Shown here one piece after another: positions 43,364 through 51,633 of a DNA stretch of 64,000 bases (its first letter is position 1; each line of letters begins with the position of its first letter). The position numbers and the translations under genes were made by a program. The notes below the pieces were generated by a model. It had not been told where the DNA came from. It did no database searches and worked only from the letters and a program-made list of their open reading frames with translations. This DNA comes from Deltaproteobacteria bacterium IMCC39524 (lineage in GTDB: Bacteria; Desulfobacterota; Desulfuromonadia; Desulfuromonadales; BM103), in assembly GCA_029667085.1 (NCBI GenBank), contig JARUHJ010000002.1, positions 372,001-436,000 of the forward strand. The letters run 5' to 3'.

Positions 43364-43909
43364 ATGAGTTGGCGGCGCTGGAATTACCTACTGCACCGTG
43401 ATATCGGTTTTCTCTGTATCGGATTGACCCTGCTCTACGCCATCTCCGGCGTGGCCGTCAATCATATCAAAGAGTGGAACCCGAGTTACAGTGTAGAGCG
43501 GGTCGAAACCAATATCGGCCCGGTTGTCGGCAACCCTGCGGACGCCGCAACCGCGCTTACGATCCTTGCGCGCCTCGGTGAACCGGGCAAACTTGAAAGC
43601 AGCTACCGGCCTGACCGAAACAGCCTGCAGCTCTTTGTCGAAGGGCGTTCGATTACGGTCGACCTGCCGAGCGGTCAAGTTGTTCATGATCGTGCCATCC
43701 CCCGGCCCGTTCTGCGCGAGATGAATTTCCTGCACCTCAACCATCCGAAAAAAGCCTGGACCTGGTTCGCTGACCTTTACGCTGTCGCCCTTGCATTTCT
43801 GGCCATCAGCGGTCTCTTTATGCTTCGCCGCAAGACTCTAAGGCGGGGGCTCGTATTGACAGGTATCGGGGTAGTCATTCCCGTTTTCTTCCTGATCCTT
43901 TATCTTTGA
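43364..43909 (+). CDS. PepSY-associated membrane protein
   Basis: A 181-aa inner-membrane protein. One hydrophobic helix lies near the N-terminus (HRDIGFLCIGLTLLYAISGVAVNHI, about residues 11-35), a periplasmic loop of about 85 residues carries a PepSY-like fold, and two helices close the protein after HLNHPKKAWTWFADLYAV. The histidines next to the helices (HRD, HLNH) resemble the PepSY/PiuB layout that may bind haem or metal in relatives. Coupled to the DUF4920 gene, with a six-base gap. A hairpin (GAGGGAC/GTCCCTC, 43929-43960) follows but lacks a T run. Confidence 0.8.
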   Translation: MSWRRWNYLLHRDIGFLCIGLTLLYAISGVAVNHIKEWNPSYSVERVETNIGPVVGNPADAATALTILARLGEPGKLESSYRPDRNSLQLFVEGRSITVDLPSGQVVHDRAIPRPVLREMNFLHLNHPKKAWTWFADLYAVALAFLAISGLFMLRRKTLRRGLVLTGIGVVIPVFFLILYL

Positions 43910-44056
43910 TCGCTCCTCCATAACTTAAGAGGGACGCCATAGCAGCCTGTTGTGTCCCTCCACGTATAAGCCCTTTACGTTGACACCCCGGCAGGCCTGG
44001 GGTAGAAACGATCACAGACCTGTCGCCTTAATTTTTTCATCAAGACTGGAACAGAG

Positions 44057-44662
44057 ATGTTCACTGATATCTTTTTACATGCCCTGACATCTTATTTTGT
44101 TGTCATCGATCCGATCGGTACTGCGCTGATCTTTCATGGTTTGACCACGGGGTGTGAGCGGGCTTATGCAAAGCGCATGGCGTTGCGTTCGACGCTGATT
44201 GCGGCGGCGATCGTGCTGGTCTCTGCCTTCTTCGGTCAGGCACTGCTGACCAAACTCGGTATCAGCATCGAGGCTTTACGGGTGTCCGGCGGACTGCTGC
44301 TCTTCATTACAGCGTTCAACATGGTGACCAAGGGGGAAACCGGCAAGAAGTGGGAGAGTGGCGAAGAGGTTGATATCTCAGTCTTCCCGATGTCGATTCC
44401 GTTGTTGTCCGGTCCCGGTTGTCTGACCGTAACGATTCTACTCTTTTCTCAAACACAGTCAGTTTCGGGGAGTCTTTCCCTGGTGATCGCAGTTCTGGTC
44501 ATCTACCTGCTCACCTACCTGGCGCTCTCCTCGGCAAACCGGGTCAAAGACTTGATAGGTCGAACCGGTGACGATATCCTGCGCCGTCTGCTTGGGGTGA
44601 TCCTTGCTGCGCTGGCAATCCAGTTTATTGCAGACGGTGTACGCCAGATCATGACTGGTTGA
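44057..44662 (+). CDS. MarC family integral membrane protein
   Basis: A 201-aa inner-membrane protein with six hydrophobic segments, matching the MarC/YchE family. Family blocks are FVVIDPIGTALIFHGLT near residue 18, the middle LRVSGGLLLFITAFNMV, FPMSIPLLSGPGCLTVTILL and the end RLLGVILAALAIQFIADGVRQ. The function is unresolved; the link of E. coli MarC to antibiotic resistance has not held up. The ribosome site is weak (GGAACAGAG). It converges on acpH. Confidence 0.9.
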   Translation: MFTDIFLHALTSYFVVIDPIGTALIFHGLTTGCERAYAKRMALRSTLIAAAIVLVSAFFGQALLTKLGISIEALRVSGGLLLFITAFNMVTKGETGKKWESGEEVDISVFPMSIPLLSGPGCLTVTILLFSQTQSVSGSLSLVIAVLVIYLLTYLALSSANRVKDLIGRTGDDILRRLLGVILAALAIQFIADGVRQIMTG

Positions 44663-44673
44663 CCCTGCGCGAC

Positions 44674-45264
44674 TTATTTCACCTTAATATCAAAATCCTC
44701 TTGCACAAAAAGTGTTGCTTCATGCAGGAACCCTGCAAAGTCCTCCAGCAACGAGCCTTCGTGAGCGACAAGTTCATCAACGCCTTCGGCGAGGGGCAGG
44801 GGTCTGCTCAGGCGTCGGGCGATCCTGTGTAGAGCCTTGCCGACCACCTCGCGGTGTTGATAAGAAACCAGCCAGTTGTATTCAATCATGCGTGGGGCTA
44901 TTTGCTTTAAACCTTCTGGTAGTTGCCGATGAGAGCTTTGCAGCAGTGTGTAGAAATCTGCTGCGTAGCTTTCCAGGGGAACAGGAGAATAGTCGCGCCA
45001 GTTTGCTGCGAGAAAGTGATCGTAGAAAATGTCGACGATGATGCCGCGACCGTGACCGAACTTTGGGTCAAGTCTTTGACGACTACGACGTGTGTGTGGA
45101 CTGTTCTGAGCGAGGCTGTCGATCCGACGATGCAGGTGTAAACCCAGAGCGATTTTTTCGGGATAATCTGTAGGGATGCGGCCTTTGACAAAGTCACCCA
45201 TCAGGCCGCCAAGTTGAATCTCTGGATCCGATCCGGAGAGATAAAGGTGGACGAGGTAGTTCAA
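44674..45264 (-). CDS. acpH: Acyl carrier protein phosphodiesterase
   Basis: A 196-aa HD-like protein that removes the phosphopantetheine arm from holo-ACP in E. coli. Family traits are NYLVHLYLSGSDPEIQLGGLMGDFVKGR (about residues 2-29), the GLHLHRRIDSLAQNSP histidine block and RGIIVDIFYDHFLA with the metal-binding Asp/His. The start is a TTG that overlaps the stop codon of the upstream MshEN gene (TTGA), so translation is coupled. The physiological role is uncertain even in E. coli. Confidence 0.87.
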   Translation of the reverse strand: MNYLVHLYLSGSDPEIQLGGLMGDFVKGRIPTDYPEKIALGLHLHRRIDSLAQNSPHTRRSRQRLDPKFGHGRGIIVDIFYDHFLAANWRDYSPVPLESYAADFYTLLQSSHRQLPEGLKQIAPRMIEYNWLVSYQHREVVGKALHRIARRLSRPLPLAEGVDELVAHEGSLLEDFAGFLHEATLFVQEDFDIKVK

Positions 45265-46427
45265 ACTCTGAGAATCTTGTTGTGCAGTATGAGGACCTCA
45301 AAGGCCATTAATGCTTTGCTGGAGAGCTGTTGGACATCCACGACTGCTAAAGACAAGTCTGCTTTGGGGTCGTCAACGTAGATCAGTCCGACAACGCGGC
45401 CCAGCATGCTCATAGGCATCAGCAGTGCTGACTGGGGGGCTGGCTTGCCCAGAAAGGTTGTCAGCGCCAGGTTCGCGCCACTCTGTGGCACGGGGCCGAG
45501 GAAGAAGCTGTTGCTTTCAACAGCGGTTTTCAGAACCGATGGCTCTGAGAGTGGTAGCTGAAACTGCTCAAAGCCTGGAATCGGTTGCCCACCTTTTGCA
45601 GATCGCCACCCGGTTACTTGCCCGGCTACGACCATGAACAGGGCCGCCCGTGAGTAGTTGGCCCCGAGATAGGCGATAACCGCATCGGCGACATCGTTAC
45701 GATCGGTGATGCCAATCAGGGTCTGGGCTGTCGTCGCCAGCGTAATCTCTTCATCTTCCAGCTCTTCGATCAGGTCGTCGTCATCCAACTCCTCGATCTC
45801 GTCTTCCACGACTTCCGGGGCTGCCACAGGCTGCGCTGGTTCGGCTGCCGGTTTCTCATAGATGTGTTCGGATCCGAGTGTCCCCAGCTCTTCATCTGTA
45901 TCACGGGCTTCAATCGGGCCGTCCGCAGTTTCCAAAACGTGGAGCTGGTTCAGCTCTTCGCGCACCTGTTTCGGCGGCGCTATATAGCGCATGGTGCGCT
46001 TGACGCCGTAGTAATTTTCCAGGGCAAAGACCAGGCGAACTTCGAGAGCCAGGATCGGCATCACGATGTAGCCAGTACGAAAGGAGATCTCGTCGATCGA
46101 CTGCAGGTTGCGCGGGTCGGCCATGGCCAGGGTCAATTTTTTGCCAATGACAGAAACTGGCATGACCTTATGCTTCTCAGCCAGTTCCGGGCTGATGATT
46201 TTTATGACGTTATCGGGGATGTTTTGCAGTTGTCCGGGTTTTGCACAGGGGATGTTGATGAGCTGACCCAGAATCTCGGCCAGGATATCTTCTGTGATCA
46301 GTCCCATTTCGATGAGGACTGTCCCAAGCTTACCGCCGAAAATGACCTGGGCTTGCAGCGCTTCTTCGAGCTGCGCCTGGGTCAACAGGTTCTTCTTGAT
46401 CAGTAACTCGCCAAGTTTTTCGGCCAT
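45261..46427 (-). CDS. MshEN (GspE N-terminal) domain protein without an ATPase
   Basis: A 388-aa protein. It opens with two 24-residue blocks starting KLGELLIKKNLL and KLGTVLIEMGLI, spaced by VIFGG. That is the tandem MshEN layout, which binds cyclic di-GMP in MshE. A T2SSE-N domain continues to about residue 150. An acidic linker rich in Glu and Asp (about residues 170-225) leads to a C-terminal GAF-like domain (about 235-385). No Walker motif exists, so it is not a secretion ATPase. The first motif has K for R and N for G, which may reduce affinity. The order is M23 peptidase - MshEN - acpH. Confidence 0.78.
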   Translation of the reverse strand: MAEKLGELLIKKNLLTQAQLEEALQAQVIFGGKLGTVLIEMGLITEDILAEILGQLINIPCAKPGQLQNIPDNVIKIISPELAEKHKVMPVSVIGKKLTLAMADPRNLQSIDEISFRTGYIVMPILALEVRLVFALENYYGVKRTMRYIAPPKQVREELNQLHVLETADGPIEARDTDEELGTLGSEHIYEKPAAEPAQPVAAPEVVEDEIEELDDDDLIEELEDEEITLATTAQTLIGITDRNDVADAVIAYLGANYSRAALFMVVAGQVTGWRSAKGGQPIPGFEQFQLPLSEPSVLKTAVESNSFFLGPVPQSGANLALTTFLGKPAPQSALLMPMSMLGRVVGLIYVDDPKADLSLAVVDVQQLSSKALMAFEVLILHNKILRV

Positions 46428-46447
46428 GATGTGTCCCTTATCTGGAA

Positions 46448-47767
46448 TTAGTCTTTTACAGGGTCCTCTGCCTGCTGTGCGCTGGCAGTCTTGACTGGTG
46501 CCTGATCAGTTAACTCGGCCATGAGCTTTGCCGCAAGAATATCAAACTCTGCCCGACTGGCCCCGGAGATCGGCTTGGTCGCAGGGGCTTTCACCCGATT
46601 AGGATTGACCGGAGCACCATTTTTATACATGCGGAAACAGAGGTGAGGTCCTGTGGCCAGACCGGTGCTGCCGACATAGCCTATCCGTTGACCCTGAGCG
46701 ACCCGCTTGCCTTTTGCGATGCCCTTGGCGAAGCCTTTCATGTGCAGATAGATGGTTTCATAGCTGCTGTTGTGGCGGATCTTAACATAATTACCGTTGC
46801 CGCGGGTGTAACCTTTCTTGATGATGACGCCATCGCCAACACTTTTGATCGGGGTCCCTCGCGGAGCAGCGTAATCGATGGCCGGATGAGATTTCCAGGT
46901 CTTTGTGATCGGGTGGAAGCGACGCATGGTAAATCCCGAGGAGATACGGGAGAAAGAGAGCGGCGCTTTGAGGAAAGCTTTGCGCAAACTCCGGCCTTCG
47001 GCGTCGTAGTAGTCAAGGCGTCTGTCGCCGTCCTTGTATAGAAAGGCCTGGAAGGTGGTGCCCTGGTTGGTGAACTCTGCTGCCAAAATGCGGCCATAGC
47101 CTGCCGGCTGACCTTCGCGATAACGTTTTTCCACCAGCGCCTGGAATGAGTCTCCTTTACGGATGTCGAGGATGAAGTCGATATCCCAGGCAAAAATGTC
47201 AGCAAGGTTCATCGCCAGCACCTCACTCTCACCGGTGGCGGTCACCGCTTCAAAGAGGCTGCTTTCGATGACTCCACGGACACGAGCTGTGTCTGTCGTG
47301 TAGGGGATCGGAATTTTCTCGATAGAGAAGGTTTCTGCTTCACGCGAGATGATGAGTTGCTCATCGCGATCTATGTCGTATTCGAAGCGTTCGAAATCAT
47401 CGTCGCTCAGACAAAGGCGGTAGGGTTGCCCTGCGCTGAGGCGTGAGAGTGGAAAGACCGGTTTGCACTGTTTATTCAACGTGTGAATTTCAGCCGCTGA
47501 AAAGTATCCTCCCAGCAGGCCTGAAATCGTATCACCAGAGGCGATTGTCCCGGAGATGATCTCTTTGCGAATCTCAGGAACGGGGGGCGGAGGTGGAGCT
47601 GCCTCAGGCGCTGCTGTGTTTGCTTCGGTACTGGTAACCGTCGGGCGCAAAAAAAGCGGAACGAGCAACAGGGTTATCAGGGCAAGCAGCAACCAGATAC
47701 GTAACTTTGGAGCCTTCTTGCGACGCCTGGTCATGGAATGTTTGGGCGGGTGAAAATCGAAATCCAA
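46448..47767 (-). CDS. M23 family metallopeptidase with an altered zinc ligand
   Basis: A 439-aa envelope protein. It has a basic N-terminus and one membrane helix (about residues 24-42), then a Pro-rich linker, an OapA/LysM-like domain (SGTIASGDTISGLLGGYFSAAEI, about 72-94) and a LytM peptidase domain (about 275-400). The domain has the ligand pair HPAID (H294, D298) and the LHM histidine (342). The final HxH, which supplies the last zinc ligand and a catalytic residue, is HLC (375-377). It resembles MepM-type cross-link hydrolases but may be inactive, or use Cys as a ligand. The start is a TTG with GGAAGAG. It overlaps no neighbour. Confidence 0.84.
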   Translation of the reverse strand: MDFDFHPPKHSMTRRRKKAPKLRIWLLLALITLLLVPLFLRPTVTSTEANTAAPEAAPPPPPVPEIRKEIISGTIASGDTISGLLGGYFSAAEIHTLNKQCKPVFPLSRLSAGQPYRLCLSDDDFERFEYDIDRDEQLIISREAETFSIEKIPIPYTTDTARVRGVIESSLFEAVTATGESEVLAMNLADIFAWDIDFILDIRKGDSFQALVEKRYREGQPAGYGRILAAEFTNQGTTFQAFLYKDGDRRLDYYDAEGRSLRKAFLKAPLSFSRISSGFTMRRFHPITKTWKSHPAIDYAAPRGTPIKSVGDGVIIKKGYTRGNGNYVKIRHNSSYETIYLHMKGFAKGIAKGKRVAQGQRIGYVGSTGLATGPHLCFRMYKNGAPVNPNRVKAPATKPISGASRAEFDILAAKLMAELTDQAPVKTASAQQAEDPVKD

Positions 47768-48006
47768 GGGTCTCTTCCTACCGGGATGAAAACGTTAACT
47801 TCCCGAAAAACAAAATTTATTTATACTAGCAGGGTCATAACAGATTTGTCTATAAATCTATACCCTGTCCCCATTCGTTTTTACTTTTGAGGTGCGTTTA
47901 GTGGTTTGTTTTGTTGATTGCAATATGTGATGATGGTGTTGCTTGCAAAATCTGAAAATCTAGATCTATCCAAACAGACCTGTGTCTGTTTTTTGAGGAG
48001 TTTCCT

Positions 48007-49143
48007 ATGATTGACCAGCAACGCCTGAGTGAAGAATTTGCCCGCTTGGCAGCCATTAACAGCCCGCCCTTACATGAAAGTTCGATTGCCAGTTACCTGG
48101 CCGAACGCCTGCGGCGCCTCGGTTCTGAGATCCGTTTTGACGCTGCGGCGACTGCAACTGGCGGTGAAGTAGGCAACCTGGTGGCAAACTTTCCTGGTAA
48201 CGGCAAACAGGTCGAACCGCTGCTCTTTTCTGTTCACATGGATACGGTTGAGCCGGGAGGTCAGGTCGAACCGGTGTTACGTGACGGGGTTTTCTACAGC
48301 GCCGGCGATACCATCCTCGGTGCTGACGACAAGGCCGGAATTGCCGAACTCATAGAAGCTCTCGAGGTTGTCAACGAGCAGGATATCCTCCATGGGCCTA
48401 TTGAGGTGGTGGTGACGATCGCTGAAGAGATCGGCCTGGTGGGGGCGAAGCATTTTGATTACAGTATGGTCCAGGCGCGCTACGGCTATGCCCTCGATAC
48501 TGAGGGCGTCGAGATGATGGTTCTGCAGGCCCCTGGTGCGAATCACATCCAGATAGAGATAGAGGGGCTTGCTTCCCATGCCGGTATGGTGCCTGAACGT
48601 GGAGTCTCAGCCATTCAAACCGCCTCCCTCGCGATCAGCCAGATGCGCCTCGGACGCATAGATTATGAAACAACCGCCAATATTGGTGTCATCGAGGGTG
48701 GTGTCGCCCGCAATATCGTGCCGCAGAAGGTTTCCATTGTCGGAGAGGCTCGCAGTCATGATCCAGTTAAACTTCAAGAGCAAACCGAGCATATGCTCTC
48801 ATGTTTTAAAGCGGCCGCCGATGAGATGACACGTGAAATCGACGGCAAGCGTGTACGCCCGGAAATTCATGTCGAGGTTCGGTCTGATTTCCCAAGTATG
48901 TCTGTTGATGAAAAAGCCCCGGTGGTGACATTGGCCCGTAACGCCGCGGAGGCTTTAGGGCAGGATCTGAAGATTCGTCTGGGGGGCGGCGGGAGTGATG
49001 CCAATATCTTCAACGGTCATGGCATCGAGATGATCATCCTAGCGACCGGGATGACGGGCGTTCACACCCATGACGAGTCGGTTGCGGTTGCCGACATGGT
49101 TCATGTCACTGAATTGCTGGTCGAGATTATCCGGCAGGCTTAA
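48007..49143 (+). CDS. M20 family peptidase (PepT/YqjE type)
   Basis: Zinc-dependent aminopeptidase-like protein, 378 aa, cytoplasmic. Metal and catalytic sites are FSVHMDTVEPG (first His and catalytic Asp), GADDKAGIAELIEAL (bridging Asp), TIAEEIGLVGAKHFD (catalytic and metal Glu) and DTEG. A dimerisation domain lies in the middle (about residues 185-300), starting IQIEIEGLASHAGMVPERG. It ends with the final His in VHTHDE. Members of this clade are named tripeptidase or YqjE-like; peptide specificity is unknown. TTGAGGAG lies just before the ATG. Confidence 0.9.
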   Translation: MIDQQRLSEEFARLAAINSPPLHESSIASYLAERLRRLGSEIRFDAAATATGGEVGNLVANFPGNGKQVEPLLFSVHMDTVEPGGQVEPVLRDGVFYSAGDTILGADDKAGIAELIEALEVVNEQDILHGPIEVVVTIAEEIGLVGAKHFDYSMVQARYGYALDTEGVEMMVLQAPGANHIQIEIEGLASHAGMVPERGVSAIQTASLAISQMRLGRIDYETTANIGVIEGGVARNIVPQKVSIVGEARSHDPVKLQEQTEHMLSCFKAAADEMTREIDGKRVRPEIHVEVRSDFPSMSVDEKAPVVTLARNAAEALGQDLKIRLGGGGSDANIFNGHGIEMIILATGMTGVHTHDESVAVADMVHVTELLVEIIRQA

Positions 49144-49195
49144 AGGCCGCGGTGCGTGCTTCGAGGTGTGGAAAAGCAAAAAGAGAGAAACTCGA

Positions 49196-50188
49196 TTAAT
49201 TGGTTTCCAGGGGTAATTCGTTTAATGCGGCGATCTGCTCTCGCAACTGCAGGATATGTTCGCCCCAGTAGTTGACGGTGTTGAACCAGGGGAAGTGGTG
49301 GGGGAAGGCCGGGTCATCCCAGCGCCTTGCCAGCCAGGCGCAATAGTGCAGAATGCGCAGTGCTCGAAGCGCTTCAACAAGGCGTAATTCGCTCGGCCGA
49401 AAATCGTAAAACTCGTTGTAGCCTTCAACAATCTCTGCCAATTGTGCGGTCTGGCGCGAACGATCCCCTGAAAGCATCATCCAGATATCCTGAATTGCCG
49501 GCGCTGTCCTGGCATCATCAAAATCGACAAAGTGAGGCGCCTGGTCGCGCCACAAAACATTGCCCGCATGGCAGTCGCCGTGAGTACGGATGAATGGCGT
49601 GTCGCCGGCCCCGGCGATCAGCTCATCAATACTCTGCAGCAAGTCATGGCTCAGTGCGTCGTAATTGGCCTTGTACTCGGGTATGATGAACTTCTCACTG
49701 ATCAATGCCACCGAAGCGTGACCGAAGCTTGCACTGTCGAGTCGGGGTCGATGCTGAAAAGGTTTTGTGGCGGCGATGGCGTGCATGCGGCCGATTGTGC
49801 GGCCCATGATCAGCAGATTGTCGAGATCATCGAACTCCGGTGCGTGCCCGCCCTGGCGCGGATAAAGGGAAAAACGGAAGTCGCCGAAATGAAAAAGACT
49901 TTCACCGCGCTCGTTAAGCATTGGGGCGACGACCGGCAGCTCATGCTCTACCAGCTCAAAACAGAATTGGTGCTCTTCTAGAATCTGCTCGTCACTCCAA
50001 CGTTTTGGTCGGTAGAACTTGGCGATCAGTGGGCTCCCCTCTTCGATACCCACCTGGTAAACGCGGTTCTCGTAGCTGTTTAAGGCAAAAGTGCGGCAAT
50101 CGCAAAGAAAGCCGCAACTCTCGACGGCATCCATGATGAGACTGGGCGTCAAGGCTTCGAAATGATGCTGGTTTTGTGTTTCAGTCAT
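49196..50188 (-). CDS. srkA: Stress response kinase A (SrkA/YihE)
   Basis: Serine/threonine kinase of the choline-kinase-like fold, 330 aa, shown in E. coli to counter programmed cell death under stress. Seen: the N-terminal LNSYENRVYQVG and IAKFYRPKRWSDEQILEEHQF (ATP-binding lysine), the catalytic loop FIRTHGDCHAGNVLWRD and the metal-binding FVDFDDARTAP. The C-terminus is normal. An alternative is another aminoglycoside-phosphotransferase family kinase, but the length and the FYRP block favour SrkA. It converges on the M20 peptidase. Confidence 0.9.
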   Translation of the reverse strand: MTETQNQHHFEALTPSLIMDAVESCGFLCDCRTFALNSYENRVYQVGIEEGSPLIAKFYRPKRWSDEQILEEHQFCFELVEHELPVVAPMLNERGESLFHFGDFRFSLYPRQGGHAPEFDDLDNLLIMGRTIGRMHAIAATKPFQHRPRLDSASFGHASVALISEKFIIPEYKANYDALSHDLLQSIDELIAGAGDTPFIRTHGDCHAGNVLWRDQAPHFVDFDDARTAPAIQDIWMMLSGDRSRQTAQLAEIVEGYNEFYDFRPSELRLVEALRALRILHYCAWLARRWDDPAFPHHFPWFNTVNYWGEHILQLREQIAALNELPLETN

Positions 50189-50242
50189 TTGAGCCGTTAT
50201 TGAATAAGTTAGGTTTTGCCTGCTTATAATTAAAAAAAATCT

Positions 50243-50351
50243 TTAACGCAAAGGCGCTAAGTCGCAAAAAACGCAGAGGGAAAGCGCCTAAGCTTAGGGA
50301 CATGTCTCTATATTAAGCTTTACTCTCTGCGTCTTGGCGCCTTTGCGTTAA
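50243..50351. repeat. TTAACGCAAAG inverted dispersed repeat, full copy
   Basis: A 109-bp imperfect inverted repeat, TTAACGCAAAGGCGCTAAG against CTTGGCGCCTTTGCGTTAA, with an inner GCGCC pair and AAGCTTA/TTAAGCTT. It has the same design as 35496-35603. It lies between srkA and ltaE. Confidence 0.78.
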
Positions 50352-50407
50352 CCAATGGTTTGAATCGATTTTGTCTTATGCTTGAGGTGCGATGCTATGT
50401 TTTAAAC

Positions 50408-51451
50408 TTACGCTATAAGAGCCTGAATATCGCTCACAAGGTTAGCTATATCTTCTTCAGTGGTTGCCCAGGAGCACATGAAGCGGCAATGGCCTGAGCC
50501 AATGAAGGTGTAGAAGATCCAACCTTTGTCTCTTAGCTTGGCAATCATTTCCTCTGGCATTTCGGCAAAGACTGCATTCGCTTCGGTGGGATTGACAAGG
50601 CTCACACCGGAGATCTTCGAGAGTTCTCTGGCCAGTTTGCGTGCGCAGGCGTTGGCATGGCCGGCATGCTTGAGCATGGTGTTGTTTTGCAACAAACCAA
50701 GCCAGGGGGCGGAAAGATAACGCATCTTGGAAGCCAGTTGTCCGGCCTGTTTGCATCGGTATTCAAATTCGTAGGCGAGCTTTTTGTTGAAAAAGACCAC
50801 CGCTTCCCCCATCGGCATACCGCACTTGGTGCCGCCGAAGGTCAGCACATCGACCCCGGCCCGCCAGGTCAGCTCTTTCGGGTGAACCTGAAGTGCCGCT
50901 ACTGCGTTCGCAAAGCGCGCACCATCCATGTGCAGTTTGAGGTTGAGCCGCTTGGTCAGACCGTGGATCTCGACCAGTTCCTCAGGCGTATAGAGGGTGC
51001 CCAGCTCTGTGGACTGGGTGATCGAGAGGACCTGGGGCTTGGGGTAATGAATGTCGGTACGTCTCTTGACGGTGTGTTCAACTTCGTTCAGGTCAACCTT
51101 ACCATTGTCTCCTCCAACCGTTAAAAGTTTGGTGCCGTTGGAAAAGAATTCGATGGCACCACATTCGTCGGTTTCAACGTGAGCCATCTCATGGCAGATG
51201 ACACTGTGGTACGACTGGCACATTGAGGCCAGGGCCAGCGAATTGGCTGCGGTGCCGTTGAAAGCAAAGAAGATTTCACAATCTGTTGCAAAGAACTCAC
51301 GGAGAGCATCACAGGCTTTAGCTGTCCAGGGGTCATCGCCGTAGCTGGTCGAATAACCGCTGTTGGCTTGCTGCAGCGCCTGCATGGCTTCCGGGCAAAT
51401 CCCGGCGTAATTGTCACTTGCGAACTGGTTCTTAAGATTTTTCATCATCAT
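50408..51451 (-). CDS. ltaE: Low-specificity L-threonine aldolase
   Basis: PLP-dependent enzyme that splits L-threonine or L-allo-threonine into glycine and acetaldehyde. The 347-aa sequence has the family blocks FASDNYAGICPEAM, YSTSYGDDPWT, the aspartate/arginine region LHMDGARFANAV and the PLP lysine in DVLTFGGTKCGMPMGEA. The start is the first of three adjacent ATG codons (GACGAGAAC upstream is weak). Acetaldehyde made here could in principle feed the aldehyde oxidoreductase encoded 10 kb away, but nothing in the sequence links them. Confidence 0.93.
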   Translation of the reverse strand: MMMKNLKNQFASDNYAGICPEAMQALQQANSGYSTSYGDDPWTAKACDALREFFATDCEIFFAFNGTAANSLALASMCQSYHSVICHEMAHVETDECGAIEFFSNGTKLLTVGGDNGKVDLNEVEHTVKRRTDIHYPKPQVLSITQSTELGTLYTPEELVEIHGLTKRLNLKLHMDGARFANAVAALQVHPKELTWRAGVDVLTFGGTKCGMPMGEAVVFFNKKLAYEFEYRCKQAGQLASKMRYLSAPWLGLLQNNTMLKHAGHANACARKLARELSKISGVSLVNPTEANAVFAEMPEEMIAKLRDKGWIFYTFIGSGHCRFMCSWATTEEDIANLVSDIQALIA

Positions 51452-51518
51452 GATCGTTCTCGTCAGCCGTGTGTTTATGGGTGCTTTAGCGTTTGCAATG
51501 ACAAGTCAGTACAGGAAT

Positions 51519-51556
51519 TTAACGCAAAGATGCCCAAAAAAGCTAGTAAAGACGCA
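51519..51556. repeat. Half copy of the TTAACGCAAAG dispersed repeat
   Basis: TTAACGCAAAGATGCCCAAA and AGACGC match the left arm of the full copies. No right arm is present. It sits in the promoter region of ltaE. Confidence 0.55.
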
Positions 51557-51564
51557 ATAACAGG

Positions 51565-51603
51565 TAATTCCGGTGACACAATGGTATTCTGTCACCGGAA
51601 TTA
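51565..51603. repeat. 14-bp perfect inverted repeat (REP-like)
   Basis: TAATTCCGGTGACA and TGTCACCGGAATTA flank an 11-base loop. There is no T run on the minus strand, so a plain terminator for the M16C gene is less likely. Elements with AATTCCGGTGACA are familiar to me next to REP-associated transposases; no such gene is here. Confidence 0.75.
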
Positions 51604-51633
51604 AACCCTCAAGCGTCCTGAAGCTTACTCGAA

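Noticed and set aside
43929-43960. Terminator after the PepSY gene
   Set aside because: GAGGGAC/GTCCCTC can pair, but the loop is long and no T run follows. I left it as a note only.
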